A stretch of 64,000 nt of DNA from an uncultured Paracoccaceae bacterium. Its GTDB lineage: Bacteria; Pseudomonadota; Alphaproteobacteria; Rhodobacterales; Rhodobacteraceae. Within the stretch, counting starts at the first letter, position 1, and each line of letters begins with the position of its first letter. The position numbers were made by a program, and so were the translations under genes. Below are positions 33,370-42,729 of this stretch, piece after piece. The stretch covers positions 396,638 through 460,637 of the forward strand of contig CANMPL010000004.1 of NCBI GenBank assembly GCA_947499715.1. Direction: 5' to 3'. Below the pieces are notes generated by a model. That model worked only from the letters and a program-made list of their open reading frames with translations, was not told the DNA's origin and searched no databases.

Positions 33370-33548
33370 TTTGCCGCCTCGAGCGCGGCACGCAGGACCG
33401 CGCGGTCACCGATGTGATTGGCGAGGATCAGGATCAAGCGGGCGTTGAACGCCTCGCTCTCTTGATCGTTGAGCGCGTCATGCGCATGCAGCAATTCATC
33501 ATAGAACCCGTCAGGGTCGGGGATGTTCGGCATCAGGGTCAGTGCCAT
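33366..33548 (-). CDS. DUF2783 small protein
   Basis: This 60-residue protein (MALTLMPNIPDPDGFYDELL...NDQESEAFNARLILILANHIGD) matches the DUF2783 family of short helical proteins found beside FAD-dependent aromatic monooxygenases. Its role is unknown; a structural or stability partner of the monooxygenase encoded three bases upstream is likely. The last bases overlap the GTG of maiA. Confidence 0.85.
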   Translation of the reverse strand: MALTLMPNIPDPDGFYDELLHAHDALNDQESEAFNARLILILANHIGDRAVLRAALEAAK

Positions 33549-33551
33549 GTT

Positions 33552-35174
33552 TCACCTCTTGTCAATTGCAGTCGCGATAGCGGCTTTGATCGCCGCGGCG
33601 TCAAATTCCGCCCATCGTGCCACGACATGTTGGTCAGGCCGGATCAGATAGACGCCGCTTTTATGCCTGCCCAGATAGCGTTCTTGCAGTTCCGGCGAAG
33701 GGGCCTTGATCGACAGGGTTTGGACGGGAACCGCACCCATCTGAACTGGCGAAAGGGTCGCGTTGCCCAGTCCCAGAACCATGAAGACATCGCCTAGATG
33801 ATCAAGCAAGAAACCGTCCGTAACCGGCGCATCGGGGCAGGTGGCGCCAGGTCGGCTGCCCTTGGGGCCGTCCAAACCGTCTGGTCCGAAATGCGCAAAA
33901 CCATCGTAGGTGCAAGGCACCGACAGGCGGCCCGAATTGACCAGGGGGCGGGCGAAGGCATGGTCCTTCGCCAAGGTCAGCACCGCATTTCGAAAGACCT
34001 GACTGACCCGCGATTTTGGGGTCATGAAATCGGTCGCCCGCGACGCGTTCAGGATATTCTCGTCGGCCCCGAATTCACGCTCTGTCGCGTAGCTGTCCAG
34101 CAGGCGATCAGGGGCGAGGCCCTTGAGCACCAAATCAAGCTTCCACGCCAGATTTTCGCTGTCCTGCACCCCGGAGTTGGCGCCACGTGCGCCAAATGGC
34201 GAGACCTGATGCGCGCTGTCGCCGGCGAAAAGGACGCGGCCATGGCGGAACTTCTTCATCCGGCGGCATTGAAAGGTATAGATCGACGTCCAGACCAGAT
34301 CGTAGTCGGGCACCGTGCCGGTTTGGCTGGACAGCATCGCATCAACCCGCGCGCGGATGCGGTCAGGGTCCAGTTCCTTTGCGCGGTCGATGTCCCAGCC
34401 AAGCTGGAAATCAATCCGCCAGATATCATCTGGCTGCTTGTGCAAGAGCGCAGACTGCCCGCTATGTTCAAATGGCGGCTCAAACCAAAACCAACGCTCT
34501 GTCGGGAAGGCCGCTTTCATGCGGACATCGGCGATCAGGAAGTTGTCTTCGAAGACCCGTCCATCAAAGGTCAGCCCCATCATATCGCGAATTGGCGAGC
34601 GGGCACCGTCACAGGCGATCAGGTAGTCGGCCTCAATCTGGTAGGGGCCGTCCGGGGTATCGACGTCAAGCGTGGTGTAGTCGTCGTGGCGGGTAAGGCC
34701 GGTAACGCAATTGCTGCCGCGCAGTTCAATCGGCGCGCCAGCCTCTTGTGCGGTGCGGATCGCATCAACCAGAAACTTCTCAAAATAGGGCTGTTGCAGA
34801 TTGATAAAGGCGGGGTTGCGATGGCCCGCCTCTGGCAGCAAATCAAAAGAGAAAAGCTTACCATCGCCGTGAAAGACACGGCCCACGTTCCATACCACGC
34901 CCTTGTCGACCATGGGTTGGCTGGCGCCAAGCCGGTTGGCAATATCAAGCGTGCGTTTGGCAAAACAAATCGCCTTGCTGCCCAATCCGGCACCTTCGTG
35001 ATCGTCCAGCACAAGGGCCGGCGTGCCCTTTTTGCCAAGATCCAGCGCCAGCGACAGGCCAACCGGCCCGCCACCCACAATTACCACAGGGTGGCGCACC
35101 GGTGCTGCGTCTTGATCCGCGACCTTCGCATAAGGATAAAGATCAAATGCAGTGTCATACCGTTTGGCGACCAT
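33552..35174 (-). CDS. FAD-dependent aromatic monooxygenase (class A, PheA/MhpA-like)
   Basis: This 540-residue flavoprotein hydroxylase has the three class A motifs: GGGPVGLSLALDLGKKGTPALVLDDHEGAG (dinucleotide fold), CDGARSPIRDMMG, and GRVLFAGDSAHQVSPFGARGANSGVQDSENLAWKL. The C-terminal thioredoxin-like extension is that of the phenol/3-hydroxyphenylpropionate hydroxylase subgroup. Placed in the homogentisate operon, it may hydroxylate a precursor such as 4- or 3-hydroxyphenylacetate to homogentisate. That is inference. The start ATG at 35174 gives MVAKRYDTAFDLYPY; the frame to 35309 was rejected. Confidence 0.88.
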   Translation of the reverse strand: MVAKRYDTAFDLYPYAKVADQDAAPVRHPVVIVGGGPVGLSLALDLGKKGTPALVLDDHEGAGLGSKAICFAKRTLDIANRLGASQPMVDKGVVWNVGRVFHGDGKLFSFDLLPEAGHRNPAFINLQQPYFEKFLVDAIRTAQEAGAPIELRGSNCVTGLTRHDDYTTLDVDTPDGPYQIEADYLIACDGARSPIRDMMGLTFDGRVFEDNFLIADVRMKAAFPTERWFWFEPPFEHSGQSALLHKQPDDIWRIDFQLGWDIDRAKELDPDRIRARVDAMLSSQTGTVPDYDLVWTSIYTFQCRRMKKFRHGRVLFAGDSAHQVSPFGARGANSGVQDSENLAWKLDLVLKGLAPDRLLDSYATEREFGADENILNASRATDFMTPKSRVSQVFRNAVLTLAKDHAFARPLVNSGRLSVPCTYDGFAHFGPDGLDGPKGSRPGATCPDAPVTDGFLLDHLGDVFMVLGLGNATLSPVQMGAVPVQTLSIKAPSPELQERYLGRHKSGVYLIRPDQHVVARWAEFDAAAIKAAIATAIDKR

Positions 35175-35197
35175 GATGCGTCCTTTGCGCTTGCGAT

Positions 35198-36148
35198 CTA
35201 GCCTTGCAGGGCGGCCCACATTTCCAGATCCCGTTTGTCGGTCCAGATCCGCGGGTGCGCGATGCCACGCGCTTCGTCGTAGGCGCGGCTGACGTTGAAC
35301 GGCAGGCAATGTTCGTAGATGGCATAGTCGCTGAACTTTGGATCACAGGCCGCGCGCACGGCGTCCCAGGCCTCTTTCAGTGATCCGCCACGTGCCGCGA
35401 CGCGTGCGGCGGGCGCATAGGTGCTATCCACGAAATCACGCGTGCTTGCGATGGCGCGCGCGACGGCGTCTTTTCCGACCAGCGCGCCGCCACGACCGGG
35501 GGCGATGGCATCAACATCATAGGCCGCGACCTTATCAAGTGTTTGGCCCCACTCGCCAAAATAGCCATCACCGCAGTAACAGGCGGAATGATCCTCGACG
35601 ATGTCGCCAGTGAACATGACGTTTTCGTCGGGCACGTGGATCACCGCGTCACCGGCGGTATGAGCGCGACCAATATGTTTGATATCCACGCGCCGCTTGC
35701 CAAGGTAGACCGTCATGCTGTCGGAAAACGTCGTCGTCGGATAGGTCAGGCCGGGAATGGATTCATGGCCTTCAAAAAGGCGTGGAAAGCGCTGGAATTC
35801 ACTGTCCCAGTCTTCCTGTCCGCGCTCTTCGACCATTCCGCGCGCCACATCGGACATGATGATCTGGTCTGCGCCATAAGCCGACGCCCCCAAGACCCGC
35901 ACCGCATGATAATGGGTTAAAACCACATGGCTGATTGGTTTGTCAGTGACAGAGCGGACCTTTTCGATGACCTTTTCGGCCAGTCGTGGTGTCGCCTGCG
36001 CCTCGACAATCATGACGCTATCGTCGCCGATGATCACGCCAGAATTTGGGTCGCCCTCTGCCGTAAAGGCCCAAAGATCGCGCCCCACCTCGTCAAAAGT
36101 GATCTTCTTTTCCGACATATCCCCTTGGGATGCGAATGCTTTTGCCAT
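35198..36148 (-). CDS. MBL-fold protein with altered metal motif in the homogentisate operon
   Basis: This 316-residue metallo-beta-lactamase-fold protein has the usual strand before the metal loop (PISHVVLTHYHAVRVLGASAY). The HxHxDH motif reads H-Y-H-A-V-R, so the Asp and the third His are missing. Later ligands persist: H-T-A-G-D, FTGDIVEDHS. It may bind one metal, or act in a different way. It lies between fahA and the monooxygenase and is presumably co-transcribed with them. The ATG at 36148 gives MAKAFASQGDMSEKK; a second ATG 11 codons on is possible. Confidence 0.85.
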   Translation of the reverse strand: MAKAFASQGDMSEKKITFDEVGRDLWAFTAEGDPNSGVIIGDDSVMIVEAQATPRLAEKVIEKVRSVTDKPISHVVLTHYHAVRVLGASAYGADQIIMSDVARGMVEERGQEDWDSEFQRFPRLFEGHESIPGLTYPTTTFSDSMTVYLGKRRVDIKHIGRAHTAGDAVIHVPDENVMFTGDIVEDHSACYCGDGYFGEWGQTLDKVAAYDVDAIAPGRGGALVGKDAVARAIASTRDFVDSTYAPAARVAARGGSLKEAWDAVRAACDPKFSDYAIYEHCLPFNVSRAYDEARGIAHPRIWTDKRDLEMWAALQG

Positions 36149-36159
36149 GTCTTTGGTCC

Positions 36160-37401
36160 TTATGCGAGGAATTTTGGTGCGGGTTTGATTGTACCGGTAC
36201 AGGTGCCAAATCCAATCTGGTATCCGTCCCCTTTGGCCGCACCCTCTAGCGTCAGCGTGTCGCCGTCTTCGATGAAGGTCCGCGTCTCGCCGGTGTCGAG
36301 CGTCAAGGGGTCCTTGCTGCCCCAAGTCAATTCAAGCAGGCTGCCTCGCGCGGATTTTTCCGGGCCTGACACCGTGCCAGAGCCGATCAGGTCGCCGACA
36401 GACATCGCACAGCCTGACGACGCGTGATGCGCCAGCTGTTGGGCGGCGGAATAATACATCTCATTGTAGTTTGTCTGAGCGATCGTTGTGGCCGCCTTGC
36501 CTGCGGGTGCCATTGTCACGGCAAGTTCGATATTGAACAGCATCGGCTTTGGTTCATGCAAGTAGGGCAGCAGGTCCACCTCGCGCTTTGGCGTTGATGT
36601 GCGGAACGGTGCCAAGGCGGCGGGCGTGACGATCCACGGGCTGATGGATGTCGCAAAGGCCTTGGCTTGGAACGGGCCAAGTGGCTGATATTCCCATGCC
36701 TGAATGTCCCGTGCGGACCAATCGTTCAGCAGGACATAGCCAAAGATCATGTCGTCCGCCTGTGCGACCGAAACCGGCTGACCAAGTTTGGAAGCCGTGC
36801 CAACGATTGCCCCCAGTTCAAGTTCGATATCAAGACGCTTGCAGGGACCAAATTGCGGCATCGCAGCATCGGGCGCCTTGGTTTGACCATTGGGGCGGAT
36901 AATGTCGGTGCCGGAAATCACCACCGAAGAGGCCCGCCCATTATATCCAATTGGAATATGGAGCCAGTTGGGCGGCAAGGCGTTTTCAGGCCCGCGGAAC
37001 ATCGTGCCGACATTCATCGCGTGATGCTTGCCCGCGTAAAAGTCGGTGAATTCGGTGACGGCAAAGGGCATATGCATCCGGGCATCCGACTGGGCCACCA
37101 ACGGCAGAGCGGTATTGCCGTTTTCACCCAAGACCGTGGTCAATTGCGCCCGCAGATCCGCCCAGATCGCCGGGCCCATGTCCATGAAGGCGTTCCAGTT
37201 TGACCCTTTGAAGGCAGGTTTTGGCAAGACAATCGCGCCCGTCTCTTCCGCGCGCGCAAGGTCAAGGATCATGTCGCCAATAGCGACCCCGCAGCGCGGC
37301 GCATCATTGCCGGTCGAAAAGACGCCATAGGGCAGGTTATTAAGCGGAAAGGGAGTGTCGGCGGAATTGGCCGAGGCCACCCAGCTTTTCATCAGGGTCA
37401 T
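36160..37401 (-). CDS. fahA: Fumarylacetoacetase
   Basis: This 413-residue enzyme hydrolyses fumarylacetoacetate to fumarate and acetoacetate, the last step of homogentisate breakdown. It has an N-terminal SH3-like domain (FPLNNLPYGVFSTGNDAPRCGVAIGD), the metal and substrate segment (DFYAGKHHAMNVGTMFRG), the E-x-E ligand region (LDIELELGAIVG), NDWSARDIQAWEYQPLGPFQAKAFATSISPWIV and DLIGSGTVSGPE. Length and motifs match the eukaryote-like FAH family. It starts eight bases after hmgA. Confidence 0.96.
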   Translation of the reverse strand: MTLMKSWVASANSADTPFPLNNLPYGVFSTGNDAPRCGVAIGDMILDLARAEETGAIVLPKPAFKGSNWNAFMDMGPAIWADLRAQLTTVLGENGNTALPLVAQSDARMHMPFAVTEFTDFYAGKHHAMNVGTMFRGPENALPPNWLHIPIGYNGRASSVVISGTDIIRPNGQTKAPDAAMPQFGPCKRLDIELELGAIVGTASKLGQPVSVAQADDMIFGYVLLNDWSARDIQAWEYQPLGPFQAKAFATSISPWIVTPAALAPFRTSTPKREVDLLPYLHEPKPMLFNIELAVTMAPAGKAATTIAQTNYNEMYYSAAQQLAHHASSGCAMSVGDLIGSGTVSGPEKSARGSLLELTWGSKDPLTLDTGETRTFIEDGDTLTLEGAAKGDGYQIGFGTCTGTIKPAPKFLA

Positions 37402-37409
37402 GGAATGTC

Positions 37410-38768
37410 CTATTTCTTGCCCGGTGTGCCGTCGAATTTCTTTTCGATGTCGGCCCAGCAGTCGATGTAATCGTCTTGCAGCGGTGCTTCGTTTGCCGCG
37501 AAAGGTGTCAGGTGTTGCGGGAACCGGGTCTCGAACATGAAGGACATCGTATTGGCGAGGTACTCAGGCCCCAGCTCGGCATTGGATGCACCTTCAAACG
37601 CGTTCTTGTCTGGCCCATGCGGCAGCATCATGTTGTGCAACGACATGCCGCCGGGGACGAACCCTTCGGGCTTGGCGTCATAGATCCCAAAGATATTGCC
37701 CATCAGTTCGGACATGACGTTCTTATGATACCACGGCGGGCGGAACGTATCCTCGGCCACCATCCAGCGGTCGCGGAATAGGACAAAATCAATGTTCGCG
37801 GTGCCTTCAACACCGGAGGGCGCGGTCAAAACGGTAAAGATCGACGGGTCGGGATGGTCAAACAAGATCGCACCAACCGGGCAATAGGTCCGAAGATCAT
37901 ATTTGCGGGGCGCGTAATTGCCGTGCCATGCCACCACATCCAGCGGCGAATGGCCGATCTGCGTCTCGTGAAAGTGACCGGCCCATTTGATTGTCACTGT
38001 GCTTGGCACTTCACGGTCTTCAAAGGCGGCCACAGGGGTCTTGAAATCGCGCGGATTGGCCATGCAGTTCGCGCCAATGGGGCCACGACCCGGAAGCTCA
38101 AACTTTTGACCGTAGTTTTCGCAGACAAAGCCGCGCGCGGGCCCTTCAAGAACCTCGACCCGATAGACAAGCCCACGCGGGATGACGGCAATCTCTTGTG
38201 GGGCAAGGTCGATCACGCCCAGTTCGGTGCAAAACCGCAGGCGGCCTTCTTGTGGGACGATCAGCATCTCGCTGTCGGCCGAGAAGAAATAGGCGTCGAC
38301 CATGCTTTCGGTGACAAGATAGATGTGACTTGCCATACCCACTTGCGTGTTCACGTCACCGGCGGTGGTCATCGTGTGCATCCCCGTCAACCACGTCAGC
38401 GGTTGGTCCGTATGGGGCACCGGATCCCAGCGATATTGCCCCAAAGAGGTGACATCGGGGTCGATCAGCGGGGCTGACTTCCAATAAGGCAGGTCAATTT
38501 TTGAAAATCGACCAGTATGCTTGACCGACGGGCGAATGCGGTAGCACCACGTGCGTTCATTTTGATGGCTCGGCGCGGTGAAGGCGGTACCGGACAGCTG
38601 CTCACCATAAAGACCATAGTTCACCTTTTGCGGTGAGTTCATGCCTTGTGGCAGCGCGCCGGGCAGGGCCTCTGTTTCAAAGTCATTGCCAAATCCGGGC
38701 ATATAGCCCGGATGTGTCCCGACCGTATCCGGCGCGGTGGTCAATTCGGAAAGAGAGCGATTTTCCAT
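37410..38768 (-). CDS. hmgA: Homogentisate 1,2-dioxygenase
   Basis: This 452-residue iron dioxygenase opens the ring of homogentisate to maleylacetoacetate. Family features are [26 protein letters not shown] at the N-terminus, [36 protein letters not shown], and the iron-ligand region [44 protein letters not shown]. The gene heads the minus-strand operon hmgA-fahA-MBL-monooxygenase-DUF2783-maiA. An inverted repeat lies just upstream. Confidence 0.97.
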   Translation of the reverse strand: MENRSLSELTTAPDTVGTHPGYMPGFGNDFETEALPGALPQGMNSPQKVNYGLYGEQLSGTAFTAPSHQNERTWCYRIRPSVKHTGRFSKIDLPYWKSAPLIDPDVTSLGQYRWDPVPHTDQPLTWLTGMHTMTTAGDVNTQVGMASHIYLVTESMVDAYFFSADSEMLIVPQEGRLRFCTELGVIDLAPQEIAVIPRGLVYRVEVLEGPARGFVCENYGQKFELPGRGPIGANCMANPRDFKTPVAAFEDREVPSTVTIKWAGHFHETQIGHSPLDVVAWHGNYAPRKYDLRTYCPVGAILFDHPDPSIFTVLTAPSGVEGTANIDFVLFRDRWMVAEDTFRPPWYHKNVMSELMGNIFGIYDAKPEGFVPGGMSLHNMMLPHGPDKNAFEGASNAELGPEYLANTMSFMFETRFPQHLTPFAANEAPLQDDYIDCWADIEKKFDGTPGKK

Positions 38769-38783
38769 CAGATAGTCCTTAAT

Positions 38784-38809
38784 GCAACCAAAACATCGGT
38801 AGTGGTTGC
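38784..38809. promoter_or_regulatory. Inverted repeat upstream of hmgA
   Basis: GCAACCA (38784-38790) and TGGTTGC (38803-38809) form a perfect 7+7 inverted repeat around 12 bases, 15 bases before the hmgA start. A further GTAAC follows at 38814-38818. It could be an operator for the regulator of homogentisate degradation, whose gene is not adjacent. Confidence 0.45.
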
Positions 38810-38986
38810 TTTTGTAACTAACAAGAGAAAAGTCCGCCGGAGTTCTGAATACTCAAAGATCAGAATTTTTGGATTTTACTGTCGATGGGGGAATTCTCAC
38901 ATGTTGAGTTGCGGTCCAGTATCGACGAGAGCATTGGAAATGACTGACGACAGCGCGCTGTCGCCAGTGGTTCTCTCAATGAATGC

Positions 38987-39832
38987 TTACGGCTTTTGTA
39001 AAAGAACCGCATCAATATCCGCAGCGGAGTGGCGCTCGGGGCATTGTTCCCAAGGTTCGCCCCAGGACCGGTTCACGATCATGCCGCGCTGATAGGCGGG
39101 GCGTTGGTAGATGTCGTCCATCCAGCGGATGACGTTGGTATATTCCTGCACCGACAAAAAGTCGCCGGCGTCATAGGATAGGCCCTGAACTGTGCGGCCA
39201 TACCAAGGTGCGGTGGCCATATCGGCGATCGTGTAGCTGTCGCCGGCAAGATAGCGGTTATCGGCCAAGTGGCGATTGAGCACATCAAGCTGGCGTTTGG
39301 CCTCCATCGCGAAGCGGTTGATGGGGTATTCGAATTTTTCGGGTGCATAGGCGTAGAAGTGGCCAAAGCCGCCCCCCAGATAGGGCGCAGAGCCCTGCAG
39401 CCAAAAGAGCCAGTTCAGCGTCTCTGTCCTTTCAGGGCCACCGGAGGGGAGGAAGGCGCCAAACTTCTCGGCCAGATAAAGCAGGATCGCGCCGCTTTCG
39501 AAGACACGTTGGCCATTGGCGTGATCGCGCAGTGCCGGGATCTTGGAGTTGGGGTTAATGTCGACGAAGCCGGAGCCGAACTGGTCGCCTTCGGTGATCT
39601 TGATGATCCAGGCGTCGTATTCGGCGTCATGTCCTGCGGCCAGCAGCTCTTCCAGCAGCACGGTGACTTTGACGCCATTGGGCGTCGCCAGAGAATAGAG
39701 CTGCAAGGGGTGCTCACCGACGGGGAGGTCTTTGTCATGGGTGGCCCCGGCGATGGGGCGGTTCAGCTTAGCCCATTCGCCGCCATTTTCGGCATCCCAT
39801 GTCCAGACTTTGGGGGGTGTATAGGTGTTCAT
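38987..39832 (-). CDS. yghU: Glutathione-dependent disulfide-bond oxidoreductase
   Basis: This 281-residue nu-class glutathione transferase follows E. coli YghU closely: YTPPKVWTWDAENGGEWAKLNRPIAG, LPVGEHPLQLYSLATPNGVKVTVLLEELLA, GSGFVDINPNSKIPALRDH, RVFESGAILLYLAEKFGAFLP, WLFWLQGSAPYLGGGFGHFY and NRSWGEP. Members bind two glutathiones and reduce disulfides and hydroperoxides. It is monocistronic and unrelated in function to the neighbouring hmg operon apart from sharing glutathione chemistry. Confidence 0.94.
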   Translation of the reverse strand: MNTYTPPKVWTWDAENGGEWAKLNRPIAGATHDKDLPVGEHPLQLYSLATPNGVKVTVLLEELLAAGHDAEYDAWIIKITEGDQFGSGFVDINPNSKIPALRDHANGQRVFESGAILLYLAEKFGAFLPSGGPERTETLNWLFWLQGSAPYLGGGFGHFYAYAPEKFEYPINRFAMEAKRQLDVLNRHLADNRYLAGDSYTIADMATAPWYGRTVQGLSYDAGDFLSVQEYTNVIRWMDDIYQRPAYQRGMIVNRSWGEPWEQCPERHSAADIDAVLLQKP

Positions 39833-39904
39833 GTCAATATCCCGTTTTGGTTTGACGCAAACCTAAGGCGGGACGACAGGACCACAACCCCCATCACCAC
39901 TTCG

Positions 39905-40582
39905 TCAAGCCATCAAGGCAGCTTGCAACCGGATCCGGTTCAGCGGCGGGACCTGTTTGATCGCACCAAGGACCCAGTCTTGCCCCGGCACAATCGAAGG
40001 GTCCGACGCGTCAAATTGCAGGCCCAGAAAGAGCAATGCGTAGAAATTGCCTGACGTGGTGACCAGCGCGCAGACCTTGGCAGAGGGTGCGACCCTGAAA
40101 CGACGTTGCAGCACGCTGGCATCGCCAAAGGTGATCGCGGCGGCGGGGTTAAAGCCGGTCGCATTGGCGGCAAGGTCGCGCGCATAGGTGGATTTCACCG
40201 TTTTATTCTCTGCGGGGCGATCATCAACGGTGCCCACGTGTCCGGCATAGTTGATGCCCTTGTCGGTCCAGCGCGTGATCAGGCAACCAGACATCGGGCC
40301 GGTGATCACGTCGTAGGGGCCCATCGGCTGGCGCGCGGTGCGACCAAGATTATAGTCAAGCCATTGGTATTGGATTTGCATCCCCTTACGCAGGCCAAAC
40401 GCTGATACATTTGGCAGGCCGCCATACATGGAACCGGCAAGGAATTGATCATCCAATCCGTCATATGTCATCTGAGGCGATGCCGTCTGACTGTCGACGA
40501 TGCTGCCATCCATGGCCTGATAAACAGGTGCTGGAATGGTCCATTTGAACCGGGCGCCGGGCACAAAGTATTTCTCGATCAT
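39905..40582 (-). CDS. Orphan protein with CNF1/BLF1-like Ser-Gly-Cys...His motif (candidate deamidase)
   Basis: This 225-residue protein has no named family that I recognise. It contains GPMSGCLITRW with Cys100 and, 15 residues later, His115 in YAGHVGT. The cytotoxic necrotizing factor/BLF1/CheD glutamine deamidases use a Cys in a (L/M)SGC motif and a following His; in CNF1 they are 15 residues apart. The rest is beta-rich, with no signal peptide or membrane helix visible. It begins MIEKYFVPGARFKW at 40582. The deamidase idea rests on motif and spacing only. It is flanked by yghU and a two-component system, with no secretion genes in sight. Confidence 0.6.
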   Translation of the reverse strand: MIEKYFVPGARFKWTIPAPVYQAMDGSIVDSQTASPQMTYDGLDDQFLAGSMYGGLPNVSAFGLRKGMQIQYQWLDYNLGRTARQPMGPYDVITGPMSGCLITRWTDKGINYAGHVGTVDDRPAENKTVKSTYARDLAANATGFNPAAAITFGDASVLQRRFRVAPSAKVCALVTTSGNFYALLFLGLQFDASDPSIVPGQDWVLGAIKQVPPLNRIRLQAALMA

Positions 40583-40669
40583 GATCGTCCCTATCAATCT
40601 AAAGAATGTTGCCCGACCACTTTAGACAGAGCCATTGACGCGAGGGAAGCGATTTAAGGTTAATGCAAG

Positions 40670-41311
40670 CTAGAGACCACCGGTGCCTTGCAGCACCCCG
40701 TGTTCCATCGCGTATCGGGTCAGCCCGGCGGTCGAGCTGATGCCAAGCTTGCGTTTGATATTCTGGCGATGGGTTTCGACGGTGCGGACAGAGATATCGA
40801 GCGTGCCTGCAACTTCTTTGTTGGATTTGCCTTGGGCGAGTTCCAGCAGGATCGTTTGCTCACGGCTGGTCAGCGGCTCGCGCCCATCGGCGATATTGGG
40901 CGTCAGGGACCCACGCGCACCGGTGCAAAGATACTGCTGACCGCTCATAACAGTGGTGATGGCGGTGTAGATTTCATCTGTCGGCACGTCCTTGAGGACA
41001 TAGCCGGATGCGCCATGCCGCAGTGCGGTCGAGATATATTCAGGGCTGTCGTGCATCGACAGGATCAGGATTTTGGTCTGGGGGCGCTTTTCAAGGATCA
41101 TCTCGGTTGCGTTCAGCCCAGAGATGCCGGGCATGTTCAGATCAAGCAGCATGACATCCGGGGCCAAGGTTGCGACCTGATCAACTGCGTCCTGTCCATT
41201 GGTCAGAACACCAACGACGCTGATGTCATCATAGCTTTCAAGCAGGGACTGGATGCCCTCTGCGACCATGGGGTGGTCGTCCACGATCAGGATGCGGGTT
41301 GGTTGGGTCAT
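40670..41311 (-). CDS. NarL/FixJ-type response regulator
   Basis: This 213-residue protein has a receiver domain (ILIVDDHPMVAEGI, phospho-acceptor Asp in DVMLLDLNMPG, SMHDSPEY, conserved Lys in YVLKDVPTDE). A LuxR-type helix-turn-helix follows (LTSREQTILLELAQGKSNKEVAGTLDISVRTVETHRQNIKRKLGI). Its start overlaps the stop of the sensor kinase by four bases, so the two form a two-component system. The divergent TRAP transporter genes are the likely targets, through the TACGCA palindrome at 42858-42873. Confidence 0.95.
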   Translation of the reverse strand: MTQPTRILIVDDHPMVAEGIQSLLESYDDISVVGVLTNGQDAVDQVATLAPDVMLLDLNMPGISGLNATEMILEKRPQTKILILSMHDSPEYISTALRHGASGYVLKDVPTDEIYTAITTVMSGQQYLCTGARGSLTPNIADGREPLTSREQTILLELAQGKSNKEVAGTLDISVRTVETHRQNIKRKLGISSTAGLTRYAMEHGVLQGTGGL

Positions 41312-42729
41312 GCGGCCTCTTTCTTGGTCTCGGTGGGGGTCAGCATATGGGTCAGTGGTACCTGCGCAACAATAGTCGTGCCATCGCTGTCAGATGTGAC
41401 CTTGAGCGCGCCGCCCAATTGTTCGATCCGTTCCGCCATGTTGCGCAGGCCAAGACCACGCGCCCCTTTGGGCGGCGGCCATTGCATGCCAGCGCCGTTG
41501 TCGCGCACGACCAGTTGCCCGCCTTTGCGGTTCCCTTTCAGCGAGACAAAGACCGAGGTGGCACCTGCGTGGCGTTCTACATTGGTCAGCGCCTCTTGCG
41601 CGATACGGTAAAGCGCGATGCGCGCTTCTTGGTCCAGACGGTTGCGAAAGACCACGGTTTCAAAGGTGCAGACGATCCCGGTGCGTTGGGAAAAGTCATC
41701 TGTCAGCGCTTGCAGGGCAGGGCCAAGGCCAAGATCGTCCAACACACCGGGGCGCAGATCGCGTGAGATGCGCCGCACCTCTTGAATTGCACCGCCAAGG
41801 CCGTCGATCCCTTTTTGCAAGCTGGCGCTGGCGGGGGCCTGTGACAGATCAAGTTTGCGACGCGCCAGTTCCAGTGCGTAGCGCACACCCACCAGCATTT
41901 GGCTGATGCCGTCATGCAATTCACGGGCGACGCGGCCGCGCTCCTCTTCCTGCGTGTCGATGATGCGCTGGGTCAGATCCTTGAGTTTTGCGTCCGCAAG
42001 GCGACGTTCGCGGATATTGAGAACCAGACCCGACAGGAACACGCCCAAGACAGCCGCCACGGCGATCCCCATGATATAAAGCGAGGTCCGCTCGATCCGG
42101 TCCTGCACGTCGGCACGCGCAGCAGCGACAGTGGTCAGAACGTCATCGATAAAGATCCCCGTGCCAATCGCCCAACGCCAATCTTGCAACCCGTTGACAT
42201 AAACCACCATGCGGCCGATTTCCCCGGTCGAAGGTTTTGGCCAGTCAAAGCTGTGATACCCGCCGCCGGTGCGGGCAATGCGGATCAGCTCGTCCGTGAT
42301 CGGGACGCCATTGCGGTCAGCAAGGCCAAGCCAGTTGCGATCAATCAGGTAGGTCTGGCGCGGAGCGACAAGGTTATTGCCGTCATAGTCAAAGACGAAA
42401 AAGTACCCGTCCTGACCATAAAGCATCGCCGCAAGTTCGCGGCTGACGAGCAGCTTGGCTTGCTCATCATCAGGGGCCGCGCGCCCATAGGTATTGACCA
42501 CCGCCGTGCGCGCGATGGACAGGTAGTTCTTGAGCTCTTCCCGTTTGGCATCGATCAACTGCACTTCGAGGGCTGCAATCTCGCGTTCAGCCAATTGCCG
42601 CGACTGGCCGGTGACCAGCACCGCGATCAAAGACACCGCAACGATCAGCGGAACAGTGGCCAGAAGAAAGATCTTTTGGCCGTAAGAAAAGTCGAGCGCA
42701 TCGCGCAGGCGTGACCAGAGGTTCTGCAT
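41308..42729 (-). CDS. Cache-domain sensor histidine kinase (HisKA_3 type)
   Basis: This 473-residue kinase has a membrane helix at about 17-40, a periplasmic single-Cache domain (AAMLYGQDGYFFVFDYDGNNLVAP, GGYHSFDWPKPSTGEIGRMVVYVNGLQDWRWAIGTGIFIDDV) and a second helix near 213-235. The dimerisation domain carries the phospho-His in RVARELHDGISQ, and an HATPase domain follows (QEALTNVERHAGA, DNGAGM, GLGLRNMAERIEQLGG). Single-Cache domains usually bind small organic acids. Paired with the NarL-type regulator and a TRAP transporter, it probably senses the transported acid. Confidence 0.94.
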   Translation of the reverse strand: MQNLWSRLRDALDFSYGQKIFLLATVPLIVAVSLIAVLVTGQSRQLAEREIAALEVQLIDAKREELKNYLSIARTAVVNTYGRAAPDDEQAKLLVSRELAAMLYGQDGYFFVFDYDGNNLVAPRQTYLIDRNWLGLADRNGVPITDELIRIARTGGGYHSFDWPKPSTGEIGRMVVYVNGLQDWRWAIGTGIFIDDVLTTVAAARADVQDRIERTSLYIMGIAVAAVLGVFLSGLVLNIRERRLADAKLKDLTQRIIDTQEEERGRVARELHDGISQMLVGVRYALELARRKLDLSQAPASASLQKGIDGLGGAIQEVRRISRDLRPGVLDDLGLGPALQALTDDFSQRTGIVCTFETVVFRNRLDQEARIALYRIAQEALTNVERHAGATSVFVSLKGNRKGGQLVVRDNGAGMQWPPPKGARGLGLRNMAERIEQLGGALKVTSDSDGTTIVAQVPLTHMLTPTETKKEAA

